Below are positions 41,967-50,422 of a stretch of 64,000 nt of DNA, in pieces. Source of the stretch: Paludibacteraceae bacterium (lineage in GTDB: Bacteria; Bacteroidota; Bacteroidia; Bacteroidales; Paludibacteraceae); assembly GCA_017503075.1 (NCBI GenBank), contig JAFVTU010000011.1:59239-123238 (forward strand), given 5' to 3'. Positions within the stretch are counted from its first letter, which is position 1. Each line of letters starts with the position of its first letter. The notes beneath the pieces were generated by a model. It ran no database searches. It was not told the origin of the DNA and saw only the letters and a program-made list of their open reading frames with translations. The position numbers and the translations under genes are program-made.

Positions 41967-42512
41967 CTATTTCTCAAGAGTTTTATACGTATTGATTATA
42001 ACACCCTCACACCACTTAGACAGTTTTTTGATGTCAAAAATAGTAAGATTTGCATATATAATCTTAGGAGTTTGAGGATCCTGGAATGTAAAAAGACGAA
42101 CAATATAGCCATCAGTTACCCACCAATAGAATGCACCCCCATCCGCTAAGCCATAATCCATTACACCATACACCATATCAACGACACAATTTGTATCATT
42201 CATATTTGTAGGTAACGTGTTGTGATTGTAAGTGTATTGTCCTAATTCATTCGAAATAGTATTAATAACTTTCACTAGTTTTTTTTCCGTTGGGTTCAAT
42301 AAATTTAAGGTTAAGTCATATTTTGTTTCTTCTACATCACTGATTCTTCCGTCTAACGCAGGTGGTGGAGGCACGATTGACCAATGACAATGGGCATATC
42401 TTATTATGTTGTCTTTAGTAGCATCCAACAAAGTCAAGCACGAACTTTTATTGTTTGCGTATCCAGTTAGCGTTGCGCTAAAAAGAAAGAAATAAATAAC
42501 AATTTTTTTCAT
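41967..42512 (-). CDS. Exported protein of unknown function
   Basis: 181 aa with a signal peptide (IVIYFFLFSATLTGYA). Mature part has several Cys residues (SSCLTLL, AHCHW, TNCVV, KWCEG) that could form disulfides, and aromatic stretches (GAFYWWVTDGYIV). I do not recognise it. It is the third gene of a leftward unit with two other unknown envelope proteins; the spacer from 42561 is 48 bp. Confidence 0.6.
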   Translation of the reverse strand: MKKIVIYFFLFSATLTGYANNKSSCLTLLDATKDNIIRYAHCHWSIVPPPPALDGRISDVEETKYDLTLNLLNPTEKKLVKVINTISNELGQYTYNHNTLPTNMNDTNCVVDMVYGVMDYGLADGGAFYWWVTDGYIVRLFTFQDPQTPKIIYANLTIFDIKKLSKWCEGVIINTYKTLEK

Positions 42513-42560
42513 ATGTTTTAATTCTTTATGGAAAAAGTAACCTTATTTTACGAAGCTAAA

Positions 42561-44117
42561 TCATTCTTCATATAGTAATATAATCTCTGAAATGCACGGA
42601 GTATGCTCTTGTTTGGGGATAAGAATACGAAGTTGTTGTATCGGTCTTTCCCAAGAACTACGCTCAAACGGATATGGCATCATTTGAGAATAACGTCCAT
42701 CTATATTTACTTTTTCTGCTGCTCGTACCAGCCCTTCCCATGTGAAATTAATAGGAATATCTGTTTTGCAAGTAGCAAACTGTACCGTGGGTTTTCCTCT
42801 CTTTTCATAATTTATTTTTCCGTAACGTACACGCCAATCATTGTCATGATCTAAATACATGATTTGCATTTGCTCTATGCGCCCGTTTGATATCCATGAA
42901 AGCGAATCACAGCAGTTGCCATTCATAATAGCTAATCCTGTGATATATTTAGGTTCGTTAAGCAAGATATCAATAACATAATCTCCACTATCTCTAGGAG
43001 TTAACTCTATATACGTACAACCTGATAAATCTTTTAGAGCATCATACTGATTGGTATCATTTTCGTGCAGCTGAATACTATATTTATCCGCAGGTAATCT
43101 GTGATTACGAATTGCTATTACATCCAAGCTATCGGGGCGTTCATGAAAATAATGTAAACGGATAGGTTCTGCTGTAGCATAATCAAAATGAGTATATTGT
43201 TTTTGATAATTACCTATAAATAGTGGAGCAGATTTGTAATTATATTCAGGACTCCATACCTCTAAAGTAGAATCTGCCATGATATTTAGATTGAGTTCTT
43301 TTACCCTGCCATTTCCCCATGCGGCTGCTGGTGAATAATCGTATATAAAGCGGTTGCCCGCACGGTTGTGATATTCTTTTCCTTCCCATGTTGCAAAGTA
43401 TGTTGTAAACTCATTCATCTGCCCATATAAACTCAGCCTATGAGTGTGTCGTAATGTATATTCTACATGCAATGTAACCGTCTCTCGTGCACGGATAGAA
43501 AAAGAAGTATAATACCAACGACGGTGCAAAGATTCTTCCAAAATAAGTGTATCAATGTATTCTCCATCCCACTCATATTCGGATAAGATGCTTTGATGCC
43601 AATCTAAGTATTCTCTGTTATAATTAAATATCGAATCTTGTATTTTTTGCCAATTTGGATAGCCATGCTCCTTATGCCAATCGCCGCTTGTATATACAGG
43701 ATGGAGCAACGTATCGCCACTCATTGTTGCAGGTAGTTGTTTGTTATTGAGGCGGAATGAAAAGTCCGTGACATAATCATCCGACCAGCCTTTTTGATAC
43801 ATTGACTCGCTCCAGAAATCTCCAACCCAATGCAAAGGTCCTTCACCCTCCCAATCTACAGGGAAGCCATAGTGAATATTTTTAAACTTTTTGTTAGATG
43901 TATTATGCAACACATAATCCACTTTGATGCGAGCACAACCATCCATCAGTTCGATGTTCAAGTCCTCTCGTTCAATTTGAATCTCTGGAATCGCGCGAGG
44001 TACAGGCGTCTTGCTGAGAGTTAATGCACAATATTCCGCAACTGGATCTCCATTTGCAAATGCTATTACGGATAATAGCAAAAATGGTAATATTGAGAAT
44101 GTGTGTTTCATATCCAA
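42561..44117 (-). CDS. Exported protein, DUF4424-like N-terminus and NADase-type glycan-binding-like C-terminus
   Basis: 518 aa, signal peptide then no membrane helix. Residues about 45-260 resemble proteins with a DUF4424-like beta domain (ARIKVDYVLHNTSNKKFKNIHYGFPV, RETVTLHVEYTLRHT). Residues about 385-518 look like the discoidin-type glycan-binding domain: YITGLAIMNGNC, RIEQMQIMYLD, QLRILIPKQEHTPCISEIIL. Probably a surface or periplasmic binding protein. Assignment is by pattern only. It follows the membrane protein at 44118 directly. Confidence 0.55.
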   Translation of the reverse strand: MDMKHTFSILPFLLLSVIAFANGDPVAEYCALTLSKTPVPRAIPEIQIEREDLNIELMDGCARIKVDYVLHNTSNKKFKNIHYGFPVDWEGEGPLHWVGDFWSESMYQKGWSDDYVTDFSFRLNNKQLPATMSGDTLLHPVYTSGDWHKEHGYPNWQKIQDSIFNYNREYLDWHQSILSEYEWDGEYIDTLILEESLHRRWYYTSFSIRARETVTLHVEYTLRHTHRLSLYGQMNEFTTYFATWEGKEYHNRAGNRFIYDYSPAAAWGNGRVKELNLNIMADSTLEVWSPEYNYKSAPLFIGNYQKQYTHFDYATAEPIRLHYFHERPDSLDVIAIRNHRLPADKYSIQLHENDTNQYDALKDLSGCTYIELTPRDSGDYVIDILLNEPKYITGLAIMNGNCCDSLSWISNGRIEQMQIMYLDHDNDWRVRYGKINYEKRGKPTVQFATCKTDIPINFTWEGLVRAAEKVNIDGRYSQMMPYPFERSSWERPIQQLRILIPKQEHTPCISEIILLYEE

Positions 44118-44798
44118 TCAAGTGATAGTCTGTAATTTCGTTTTAGTTTTTTTAATATAGTAAAATAGTCCTCCCCACAAAAGCATGAGTACCAACACAA
44201 CTATTCCATGACGTACAACACGTTCGATTTTATGTGCTTCTTGTTGTGTTTTATCAAAATAATCTTCAGGGGTTATTGCGTCGCTATCTGACAAATCCAT
44301 TTCCTCTAACACCTCATTTAAGTGCTGCTGCTCTGCTTTGTACAAAAGGGTATCAATTGCACTTGCGTGCGGCTGAAATAAATATAATGAACTATCTTTG
44401 GTTAAAACTACAGTAGTATCAGTAATACTCCATAATCGTAAGATACGATCATTTATAGATTGATTACGTATATTATAAGACTCTATATATGCTCTTTCTG
44501 GCAAATCAATAGCAGCAAGATAATAGTAATCATTAATTGGAGCGCACCAATAATCTCCAATACCTGTATCAACTTTGTGACGCTCGGAAACTATTGGAAA
44601 ACTTATGATCGCTATTATTAACTCTAAACCAATAAATATCATCGGGGATAAGGTTGCTAATGCAAGAAGGGATTTCTTCCCTTTAAATTGTTTCTTATGA
44701 ACAAAAATATAAGCAATAAGAAGAGTTAATCCTCCAAGAATACAAGATGGAATCACTAAAACAACCATCCATAGTATTAAAACAAATACAATCCCCAT
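44118..44798 (-). CDS. Three-helix membrane protein of unknown function
   Basis: 226 aa from MGIVFVLILW at 44798; a longer frame would run through the promoter. Two N-terminal transmembrane helices (about 2-30 and 45-70), a soluble domain of about 110 residues with many Tyr/Asp (YWCAPINDYYYLAAIDLPERAYI), and a C-terminal helix (GIVVLVLMLLWGGLFYYIKK). Family not recognised. First gene of the three-gene unit ending at 41967. Confidence 0.65.
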   Translation of the reverse strand: MGIVFVLILWMVVLVIPSCILGGLTLLIAYIFVHKKQFKGKKSLLALATLSPMIFIGLELIIAIISFPIVSERHKVDTGIGDYWCAPINDYYYLAAIDLPERAYIESYNIRNQSINDRILRLWSITDTTVVLTKDSSLYLFQPHASAIDTLLYKAEQQHLNEVLEEMDLSDSDAITPEDYFDKTQQEAHKIERVVRHGIVVLVLMLLWGGLFYYIKKTKTKLQTIT

Positions 44799-44823
44799 AA
44801 TGCTAAATTTTTGATACACTTTG

Positions 44824-44854
44824 CAAAGGTACAGAATTATTTTGGATTGAGCAA
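44824..44854 (-). promoter_or_regulatory. Bacteroidota-type promoter for the three-gene envelope unit
   Basis: Minus-strand TACCTTTG at 44824-44831 and TTG at 44852-44854, 20 bp apart, 26 bp before the ATG at 44798. Confidence 0.65.
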
Positions 44855-44930
44855 GAAAAATCATATTTCAGGGCGATTTTTCTGGTGTAGGGTGTAGAGT
44901 GTATGGCGTAAAGGCAGAGAATCTTGCGGA

Positions 44931-44975
44931 CGTAGTCAACCGTTTTAGGAAAGTGGACAACTTTTTTAGGAAAGC
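44931..44975. mobile_element. Possible IS21-type terminal-repeat remnant
   Basis: GTAGTCAACCGTTTTAGGAA, AGTGGACAACTTTTTTAGGA and AAGCCC show the GTCAAC/GGACAAC plus TTAGGAAA rhythm typical of multiple terminal repeats of IS21-like elements. No transposase is nearby. If real, it is a solo end or scar. Confidence 0.3.
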
Positions 44976-44978
44976 CCA

Positions 44979-45115
44979 ATCTTAACAAAATGCACTTTTG
45001 CTGGTTGGGAGTTCTTAGGTCGTTCCTTGGTTCTTCTTTGGTTTCTCCTTGGTTTTTAGCCCGAGGGAGATTGGGGAGGTACAAGGGAAAGAAATCTTAA
45101 CAAAAAGCACTTTTT
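44979..45115. repeat. Two ~21-bp direct repeats in a gene-free spacer
   Basis: ATCTTAACAAAATGCACTTT (44979) recurs as ATCTTAACAAAAAGCACTTT (45094), 115 bp apart. Between them is a pyrimidine-rich run with TTGGTTCTTC-type repeats. The spacer 44865-45202 holds no gene. Confidence 0.6.
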
Positions 45116-45140
45116 AAGCTACAACCATGAGTGATAAACC

Positions 45141-45174
45141 AAAAGCCATCTATGCAAATGCACAGATGGCTTTT
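45141..45174 (-). terminator. Terminator after the M16 peptidase gene
   Basis: AAAAGCCATCT and AGATGGCTTTT form an 11-bp stem with a 12-nt loop, 29 bp past the stop at 45203. Confidence 0.75.
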
Positions 45175-45202
45175 ATAGTTTCAATATTTCAGAGTTTCAA
45201 TA

Positions 45203-48106
45203 TTAGAAATCCAAATCAAGTGGAGCAAAGAGTTTGCTCTTACTTACCTTCACAATCTTGCCATACTTGGCTTGCAATGCTTTTTGGTCAATGAGTTTAG
45301 GGTCACCCATCACGATGATAGATACAGGTTGTCCCTTGATATTCTCCTCGTAGAATTGCATGATTTGTTCGAAGGTGAGGTTGTTGATGGCCTCTTGGTT
45401 GTATTTAGCAGGGTCAATCTCATAACCCATCTCACGCCAAGAATCGTATGCCTCGGTTTTAGAGCGGAATGATGGTTTGGACACTTGTGCATTTTGACGC
45501 AAAGTGGCTTTTACGCTCTCAATACGATCTGGATATTCTGGCATAGAATCTAGCAACGACATAAATACATTGATCGCATCCACTGCCTTGTCGGATTGTG
45601 TACCGATATAGCCCATGAAGTATGACTCTTTTCCTGGCAATGGACCGCGTACTACGTTACCCGTTGCAGTGTATGCCATTGAGCGTTTTTCGCGAATTTC
45701 GTCCAAGACGATACCTGTAAAGCCACCAGAGAAGTAGTGGTTAAATGCCTGGAACAATACTGATTGTTCTTTGTCATATGGCTTACCATTGAAGTAGAAG
45801 TAGATGGTAGCTTGTTGCACGTTGGAGTTTGCCAAGAAATATACTTGAGTATTATCATATGTTTTCTTGTCAATGATTTCTGGTGAGGTAGATGGTTGTA
45901 CACCTTCTTGCAATGGCAGATTCTTGGTCAAGATATCCTTTACTTCCTCTACTGGTTTTTGTCCACAGTAGTGGATGTCCAATGCATATTTGATAGCGTC
46001 CAAGAACTCAACTTTGAGCTTTAATTCATCCATGTAATATACTTCCATGAATGGAACCACATCTATATAATCCGACTTATCGCCATATAGTATATATTGA
46101 CGCAAGGCATCTGCTTGCACAGCGTCCACCTTCGACATCATAAAGCGGCTGGAGAGTTCGCTACCCTTGACAGCATCAAACTGCTTGGTGTCGAACTTAG
46201 GCATCAACATTTGGCGTTGTACCAATTGGCAAATCTCTGCTAAGTGTTCCTCGTCACCAATGATAGATACATAGAAGTAACTGCCATTTACACTATAACT
46301 ACAACGACCACCCAACTCAGATAGTTGGCGACGGAAGTCTTGTGGCTCAATGTTAGGCATAATACCACCACGGTTCATCAATGAGGTTACATACTCCAAC
46401 ATTGGTTTTTTTTCGGTACCAATACCGAAGATTAAATCCAATGAGAAGATATTGTTCTTGGGGTTGGTAGCATAGTGCAGTTTTACATTCTCGTCAATAT
46501 CAAGCACTTTCACATCATTCATGTCCATGAATGTTTGTTTCACTTCTCCTTGTGGCAATGCTTTGAACTGTTTTGCATACTCAGTTTCCTCATTGTTGAT
46601 GAGATCGAGCGGTTTGATAGCTGGTTTAGAGAGTTTACTCTTCTTAGGATCACCTTCTTCAAATGTCAAAGTCATGTGGTCTGCATCGAAATATTTCTTT
46701 GCGATGCGTTGAATATCTTCTTTGGTGAGTGCTTGAACCCTCTCGTTCTCAGTAAAGATAACATTGGTAGGAATGTCATAGATAAAGCAGTTTACCAATG
46801 CATCTATTTTGGTAGAAGAATTCTCGAATGCGAGTTTATAGTCTTGTGCCCACTCTGCTTTCACGGTTTGAATCAGCCAATCAGGTATATCTCCAGTTTT
46901 CAATCGGTTGATCTCTGCCATCACAATCTTCTCGGTAGCCGTGTTAGATTCGTACATCCGTTGCGCCGCATCATAGTATGGCACAGCCTCAATCAACACG
47001 CGACCTTGATCGCGCAATGCGAACACACCTGCTCCTGCAGAAGATACGGTGCCCTCGATATCAAGTTTATCCAGCAATCCCGTTTGGGTACTATTATTGA
47101 GCAGGCGTACAACAAACTTCAAAGGCATATCGTCTTCGTCGCTCACAGTTACACCATCCCATACCCAAATCACTTGTGGGTAATAGCCCAATTTGAACTT
47201 GCGTGATGGGTTACCTGCAAAAGAGGTCTTAGGATAGGTAGGACGCTCTGGCAATGGCTTGGATTGCAGGCGACCGAAAGTCTCTTCAATCATTGGCTTA
47301 GTTGCTTCTGCATCAAAGTCACCCACAATGATAAGCGCCATGTTATTAGCTACATACCATGTATTGTAGAACTCAATCAGTTTGCTGAGTCGTGGGTTTT
47401 TGAGGTGCTCTGGCAAGCCGATTACGCTACGCTCGTATGGTGAACCAGCAAACATCTCTGCCATCATGGTGCTATTGAGTTTGCGGATGAGGTCGTCTTC
47501 GCCACGGTTGTACTCCTCGAATACGGTCTCCAATTCTGCTTGGAAAGTACGGAAGACTGGGTCAATCAAACGGTCAGAGAAGATAGTGAGCCATTTGTAC
47601 ATACTAGCTGCAGGGAACGAATTGTGGTAACAAGTCATATCATAACTAGTATATGCGTTTACGCCTGTTGCACCGATACCATCCAACAATACAAAGAAGT
47701 CCTCTACGGTAGAGTAATTAGCTGCCTCAATAGACACTTCGTTGATTTTCTTAGTGAGTTCCAAACGCTTTGCCTCGTCTGTAGTTTCTGCATACTCGTC
47801 GTATAGACGAATAATTTCTTCATAGAGTGGTTTCTCTTTTTCCCAATCAAGTGCACCAATTTTTTGTGTACCCTTGAAGAGCATATGCTCCAAATAGTGC
47901 GCCAAACCAGTGTATTCGGCAGGCTCGTCCATCGAACCAGCACGCACGGCAACATAACCCGTCACATCAGGCTGGTCATGGTCTTCCCACAGCATAACAG
48001 TCAAACCGTTGTCGAGTTTATACTCGGTCAATCCTTCGCGCGATTGCGCAAATAGCATGGTCATAGACATTACCATTGCCATGCTTAGTAAAATCATTCT
48101 TTTCAT
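45203..48106 (-). CDS. M16 family metallopeptidase (pitrilysin-like)
   Basis: 967 aa with signal peptide (MAMVMSMTMLFAQ), hence periplasmic or outer-membrane associated. The inverted zinc motif HYLEHMLFKGT near residue 65 and the downstream Glu in ELETVFEEYNRGEDD are intact in the first M16 pair; the second pair is the inactive half with SMAYTATGNVV near the C-terminus. It degrades oligopeptides. Last gene of the argS-kbl-tdh unit. Confidence 0.93.
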   Translation of the reverse strand: MKRMILLSMAMVMSMTMLFAQSREGLTEYKLDNGLTVMLWEDHDQPDVTGYVAVRAGSMDEPAEYTGLAHYLEHMLFKGTQKIGALDWEKEKPLYEEIIRLYDEYAETTDEAKRLELTKKINEVSIEAANYSTVEDFFVLLDGIGATGVNAYTSYDMTCYHNSFPAASMYKWLTIFSDRLIDPVFRTFQAELETVFEEYNRGEDDLIRKLNSTMMAEMFAGSPYERSVIGLPEHLKNPRLSKLIEFYNTWYVANNMALIIVGDFDAEATKPMIEETFGRLQSKPLPERPTYPKTSFAGNPSRKFKLGYYPQVIWVWDGVTVSDEDDMPLKFVVRLLNNSTQTGLLDKLDIEGTVSSAGAGVFALRDQGRVLIEAVPYYDAAQRMYESNTATEKIVMAEINRLKTGDIPDWLIQTVKAEWAQDYKLAFENSSTKIDALVNCFIYDIPTNVIFTENERVQALTKEDIQRIAKKYFDADHMTLTFEEGDPKKSKLSKPAIKPLDLINNEETEYAKQFKALPQGEVKQTFMDMNDVKVLDIDENVKLHYATNPKNNIFSLDLIFGIGTEKKPMLEYVTSLMNRGGIMPNIEPQDFRRQLSELGGRCSYSVNGSYFYVSIIGDEEHLAEICQLVQRQMLMPKFDTKQFDAVKGSELSSRFMMSKVDAVQADALRQYILYGDKSDYIDVVPFMEVYYMDELKLKVEFLDAIKYALDIHYCGQKPVEEVKDILTKNLPLQEGVQPSTSPEIIDKKTYDNTQVYFLANSNVQQATIYFYFNGKPYDKEQSVLFQAFNHYFSGGFTGIVLDEIREKRSMAYTATGNVVRGPLPGKESYFMGYIGTQSDKAVDAINVFMSLLDSMPEYPDRIESVKATLRQNAQVSKPSFRSKTEAYDSWREMGYEIDPAKYNQEAINNLTFEQIMQFYEENIKGQPVSIIVMGDPKLIDQKALQAKYGKIVKVSKSKLFAPLDLDF

Positions 48107-48143
48107 ATGTTCTTGTCTTTAATCTTGAATTTCTAAAAACGAA

Positions 48144-49169
48144 TTACCACTCAAGCAATACTTTGCCACATTGGCCGCTGACCATGACGTTGAAGCCCTT
48201 TTGGAAGTCGTCGAAGTGGAAGCGGTGAGTAATCACTGGACTCAAATCCAAACCACCCAACAACATCTGCTCCATCTGGTACCATGTCTCCCACATGCGG
48301 CGGCCAGTGATGCCCTTGATAGTCAAAGCATTGAAGATGATATCAGACCAATTGACTTGCGTATTGCTTGGCAAGATACCCAACTGCGCAATATTAGCAC
48401 CCTTATACATGTGCGCGATCATATCATTAAACGCTGCTGGTGCACCCGACATCTCTAGTCCAATATCAAAACCACGGATACCCAATTGCTTCATTGCACC
48501 CTCTACGGTCTCGCCCTTCGAGCCATTGACCGTGATAGTAGCACCCATCTTTTTGGCAATCTCGAGGCGTTGCTCATTGAGGTCGGTCACGACGATATTC
48601 TTTGCTCCCGCATAGCGGCAGATACCCGCAGCCATCGTACCAATCAAGCCCGCACCTGTGATAAGCACATCTTCGCCCAAGAGAGGGAAAGCCAATGCGG
48701 TATGTGTAGCATTGCCAAAGGGGTCCATGATAGCAGCGAAGTCGTCTGGAATCTCAGGACGTACATGCACAACATTGCTCTCAGGGATAGTCACATACTC
48801 GGCGAATGCTCCGTCCTTGCCCATGATACCAACTGAGATAGTGTTCTCGCATACGTGACCCATGCCACGGCGGCAGTTACGGCAAGTGCCGCAGACGATA
48901 TGTCCCTCGGCAGTCACGCGATCGCCTACTTTCACACCACGGACACCTGGTCCGACCTCGACAGCCACGCCCACGAACTCGTGGCCCATGATATAGGGCG
49001 GTGTGCAATGGCTTTGTGACCATTCGTCCCATTTATACATGTGCAGGTCCGTACCGCAAATAGCGGCTTTGGTGACCTTGATGAGCACATCATTCACGCC
49101 TACTTGAGGCATTGGCACCTCTTCCATCCAGAGCCCTGGCTCGGCATAACGTTTTACTAAGGCTTTCAT
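48144..49169 (-). CDS. tdh: L-threonine 3-dehydrogenase (zinc, MDR)
   Basis: 341 aa from ATG at 49169 (a GTG one codon earlier is possible). Catalytic zinc ligands CGTDLH and GHEF, the structural zinc CxxCxxCx7C in CGTCRNCRRGMGHVC, and the Rossmann turn ITGAGLIGTMA are present. It oxidises threonine to 2-amino-3-ketobutyrate. Directly downstream of kbl, whose product cleaves that intermediate, so the pair is a complete threonine-to-glycine route. Confidence 0.96.
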   Translation of the reverse strand: MKALVKRYAEPGLWMEEVPMPQVGVNDVLIKVTKAAICGTDLHMYKWDEWSQSHCTPPYIMGHEFVGVAVEVGPGVRGVKVGDRVTAEGHIVCGTCRNCRRGMGHVCENTISVGIMGKDGAFAEYVTIPESNVVHVRPEIPDDFAAIMDPFGNATHTALAFPLLGEDVLITGAGLIGTMAAGICRYAGAKNIVVTDLNEQRLEIAKKMGATITVNGSKGETVEGAMKQLGIRGFDIGLEMSGAPAAFNDMIAHMYKGANIAQLGILPSNTQVNWSDIIFNALTIKGITGRRMWETWYQMEQMLLGGLDLSPVITHRFHFDDFQKGFNVMVSGQCGKVLLEW

Positions 49170-49172
49170 CAC

Positions 49173-50363
49173 TTATTTTATTACATCTAATTGTTTACCT
49201 ATCTTAATAAAGGCAGCTACGCCCTTATCCAATTGCTCGGTGGTATGTGCAGCAGACAGTTGGACGCGGATACGCGCTTGACCTTGTGGCACTACTGGAT
49301 AGTAGAAGCCCGTCACATAGATTCCCTCCTCTTGCAATGCCGCAGCGAACTCTTGGCTGAGGCGCGCATCGTACAACATCACCGCACAGATAGCCGACTC
49401 AGTTGGTTTGATATCAAAGCCAGCGGCTTTCATCTTAGTGATAAAGTACTCGGTATTCGCGTGCAAGCGGTCTTGGAGTTCGTTGCTGCGAGTAAGAATC
49501 TCGAAGGTCTTGAGGCCAGCCGCAGCAATCAATGGAGGAATAGAGTTGGAGAAGAGGTATGGACGGCTGCGTTGGCGAAGGAGGTCAATAATCTCTTTCT
49601 TACCTGTGGTAAAGCCACCTACTGAACCGCCGAAGGCCTTGCCCAATGTTCCTGTGATAATCTCAATCTTGCCGCGGAGGTCATAACGCTCGGTGACACC
49701 GTGACCAGTCTTACCTACCACACCTGCGGAGTGGCTCTCGTCCACCATCACGAGGGCATCGTATTTCTGTGCGAGTTCGTAGATCTTATCGAGTGGGCAG
49801 ACATTACCGTCCATGGAGAACACGCCATCGGTAGCGATGATGCGGAAACGTTGTGCTTGCGCTTTCTTCAGTTGCTCCTCGAGGTCCGCCATGTCGCCAT
49901 TGGCATAGCGATAGCGCACTGCCTTGCAGAGGCGCACGCCGTCGATGATAGAGGCGTGGTTGAGCGCATCGGAGATGATGGCATCTTGGTCGGTGAGGAG
50001 TGGCTCGAACAAACCACCATTGGCATCGAAACAAGCTGCATAGAGGATCGTGTCCTCGGTACCGAAGAAGTCGGAGATGGCTTGTTCGAGTTGCTTATGG
50101 GTGTCCTGCGTACCGCAGATGAAACGCACCGATGCCATACCATAGCCACGCGCGTCCATGCGGTCTTTGGCAGCTTGGATAAGCTCGGGGTTGTCTGCGA
50201 GGCCAAGGTAGTTATTGGCGCAGAAGTTGATGACGTCCTTGCCCCCTTCTACTTGAATAGCAGAGGATTGAGGCGTGATAATCACGCGCTCGTTTTTATA
50301 CAATCCTGCCTCACGAATATCATCGAGAATAGTTTGCAGGTGTTTTTGAAAATCGTTATACAT
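49173..50363 (-). CDS. kbl: Glycine C-acetyltransferase (2-amino-3-ketobutyrate CoA ligase)
   Basis: 396 aa PLP enzyme of the alpha-oxoamine synthase family. NFCANNYLGLADNPEL, FICGTQDTHKQLEQA, VDESHSAGVVGKTGHG and the PLP lysine in TLGKAFGGSVGGF are visible. It splits 2-amino-3-ketobutyrate with CoA to glycine and acetyl-CoA. Next to tdh. Confidence 0.96.
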   Translation of the reverse strand: MYNDFQKHLQTILDDIREAGLYKNERVIITPQSSAIQVEGGKDVINFCANNYLGLADNPELIQAAKDRMDARGYGMASVRFICGTQDTHKQLEQAISDFFGTEDTILYAACFDANGGLFEPLLTDQDAIISDALNHASIIDGVRLCKAVRYRYANGDMADLEEQLKKAQAQRFRIIATDGVFSMDGNVCPLDKIYELAQKYDALVMVDESHSAGVVGKTGHGVTERYDLRGKIEIITGTLGKAFGGSVGGFTTGKKEIIDLLRQRSRPYLFSNSIPPLIAAAGLKTFEILTRSNELQDRLHANTEYFITKMKAAGFDIKPTESAICAVMLYDARLSQEFAAALQEEGIYVTGFYYPVVPQGQARIRVQLSAAHTTEQLDKGVAAFIKIGKQLDVIK

Positions 50364-50422
50364 AATTGTATAGTTTTAATCGCCCCAATGGGCTGTTTTA
50401 AAAGTTCTAAAGGTTTTAATGG

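Noticed and set aside
46475-47206. 243-codon plus-strand frame opposite the M16 peptidase
   Set aside because: Antisense to an intact zinc peptidase; Cys/His-rich composition without domains is typical of a shadow frame.
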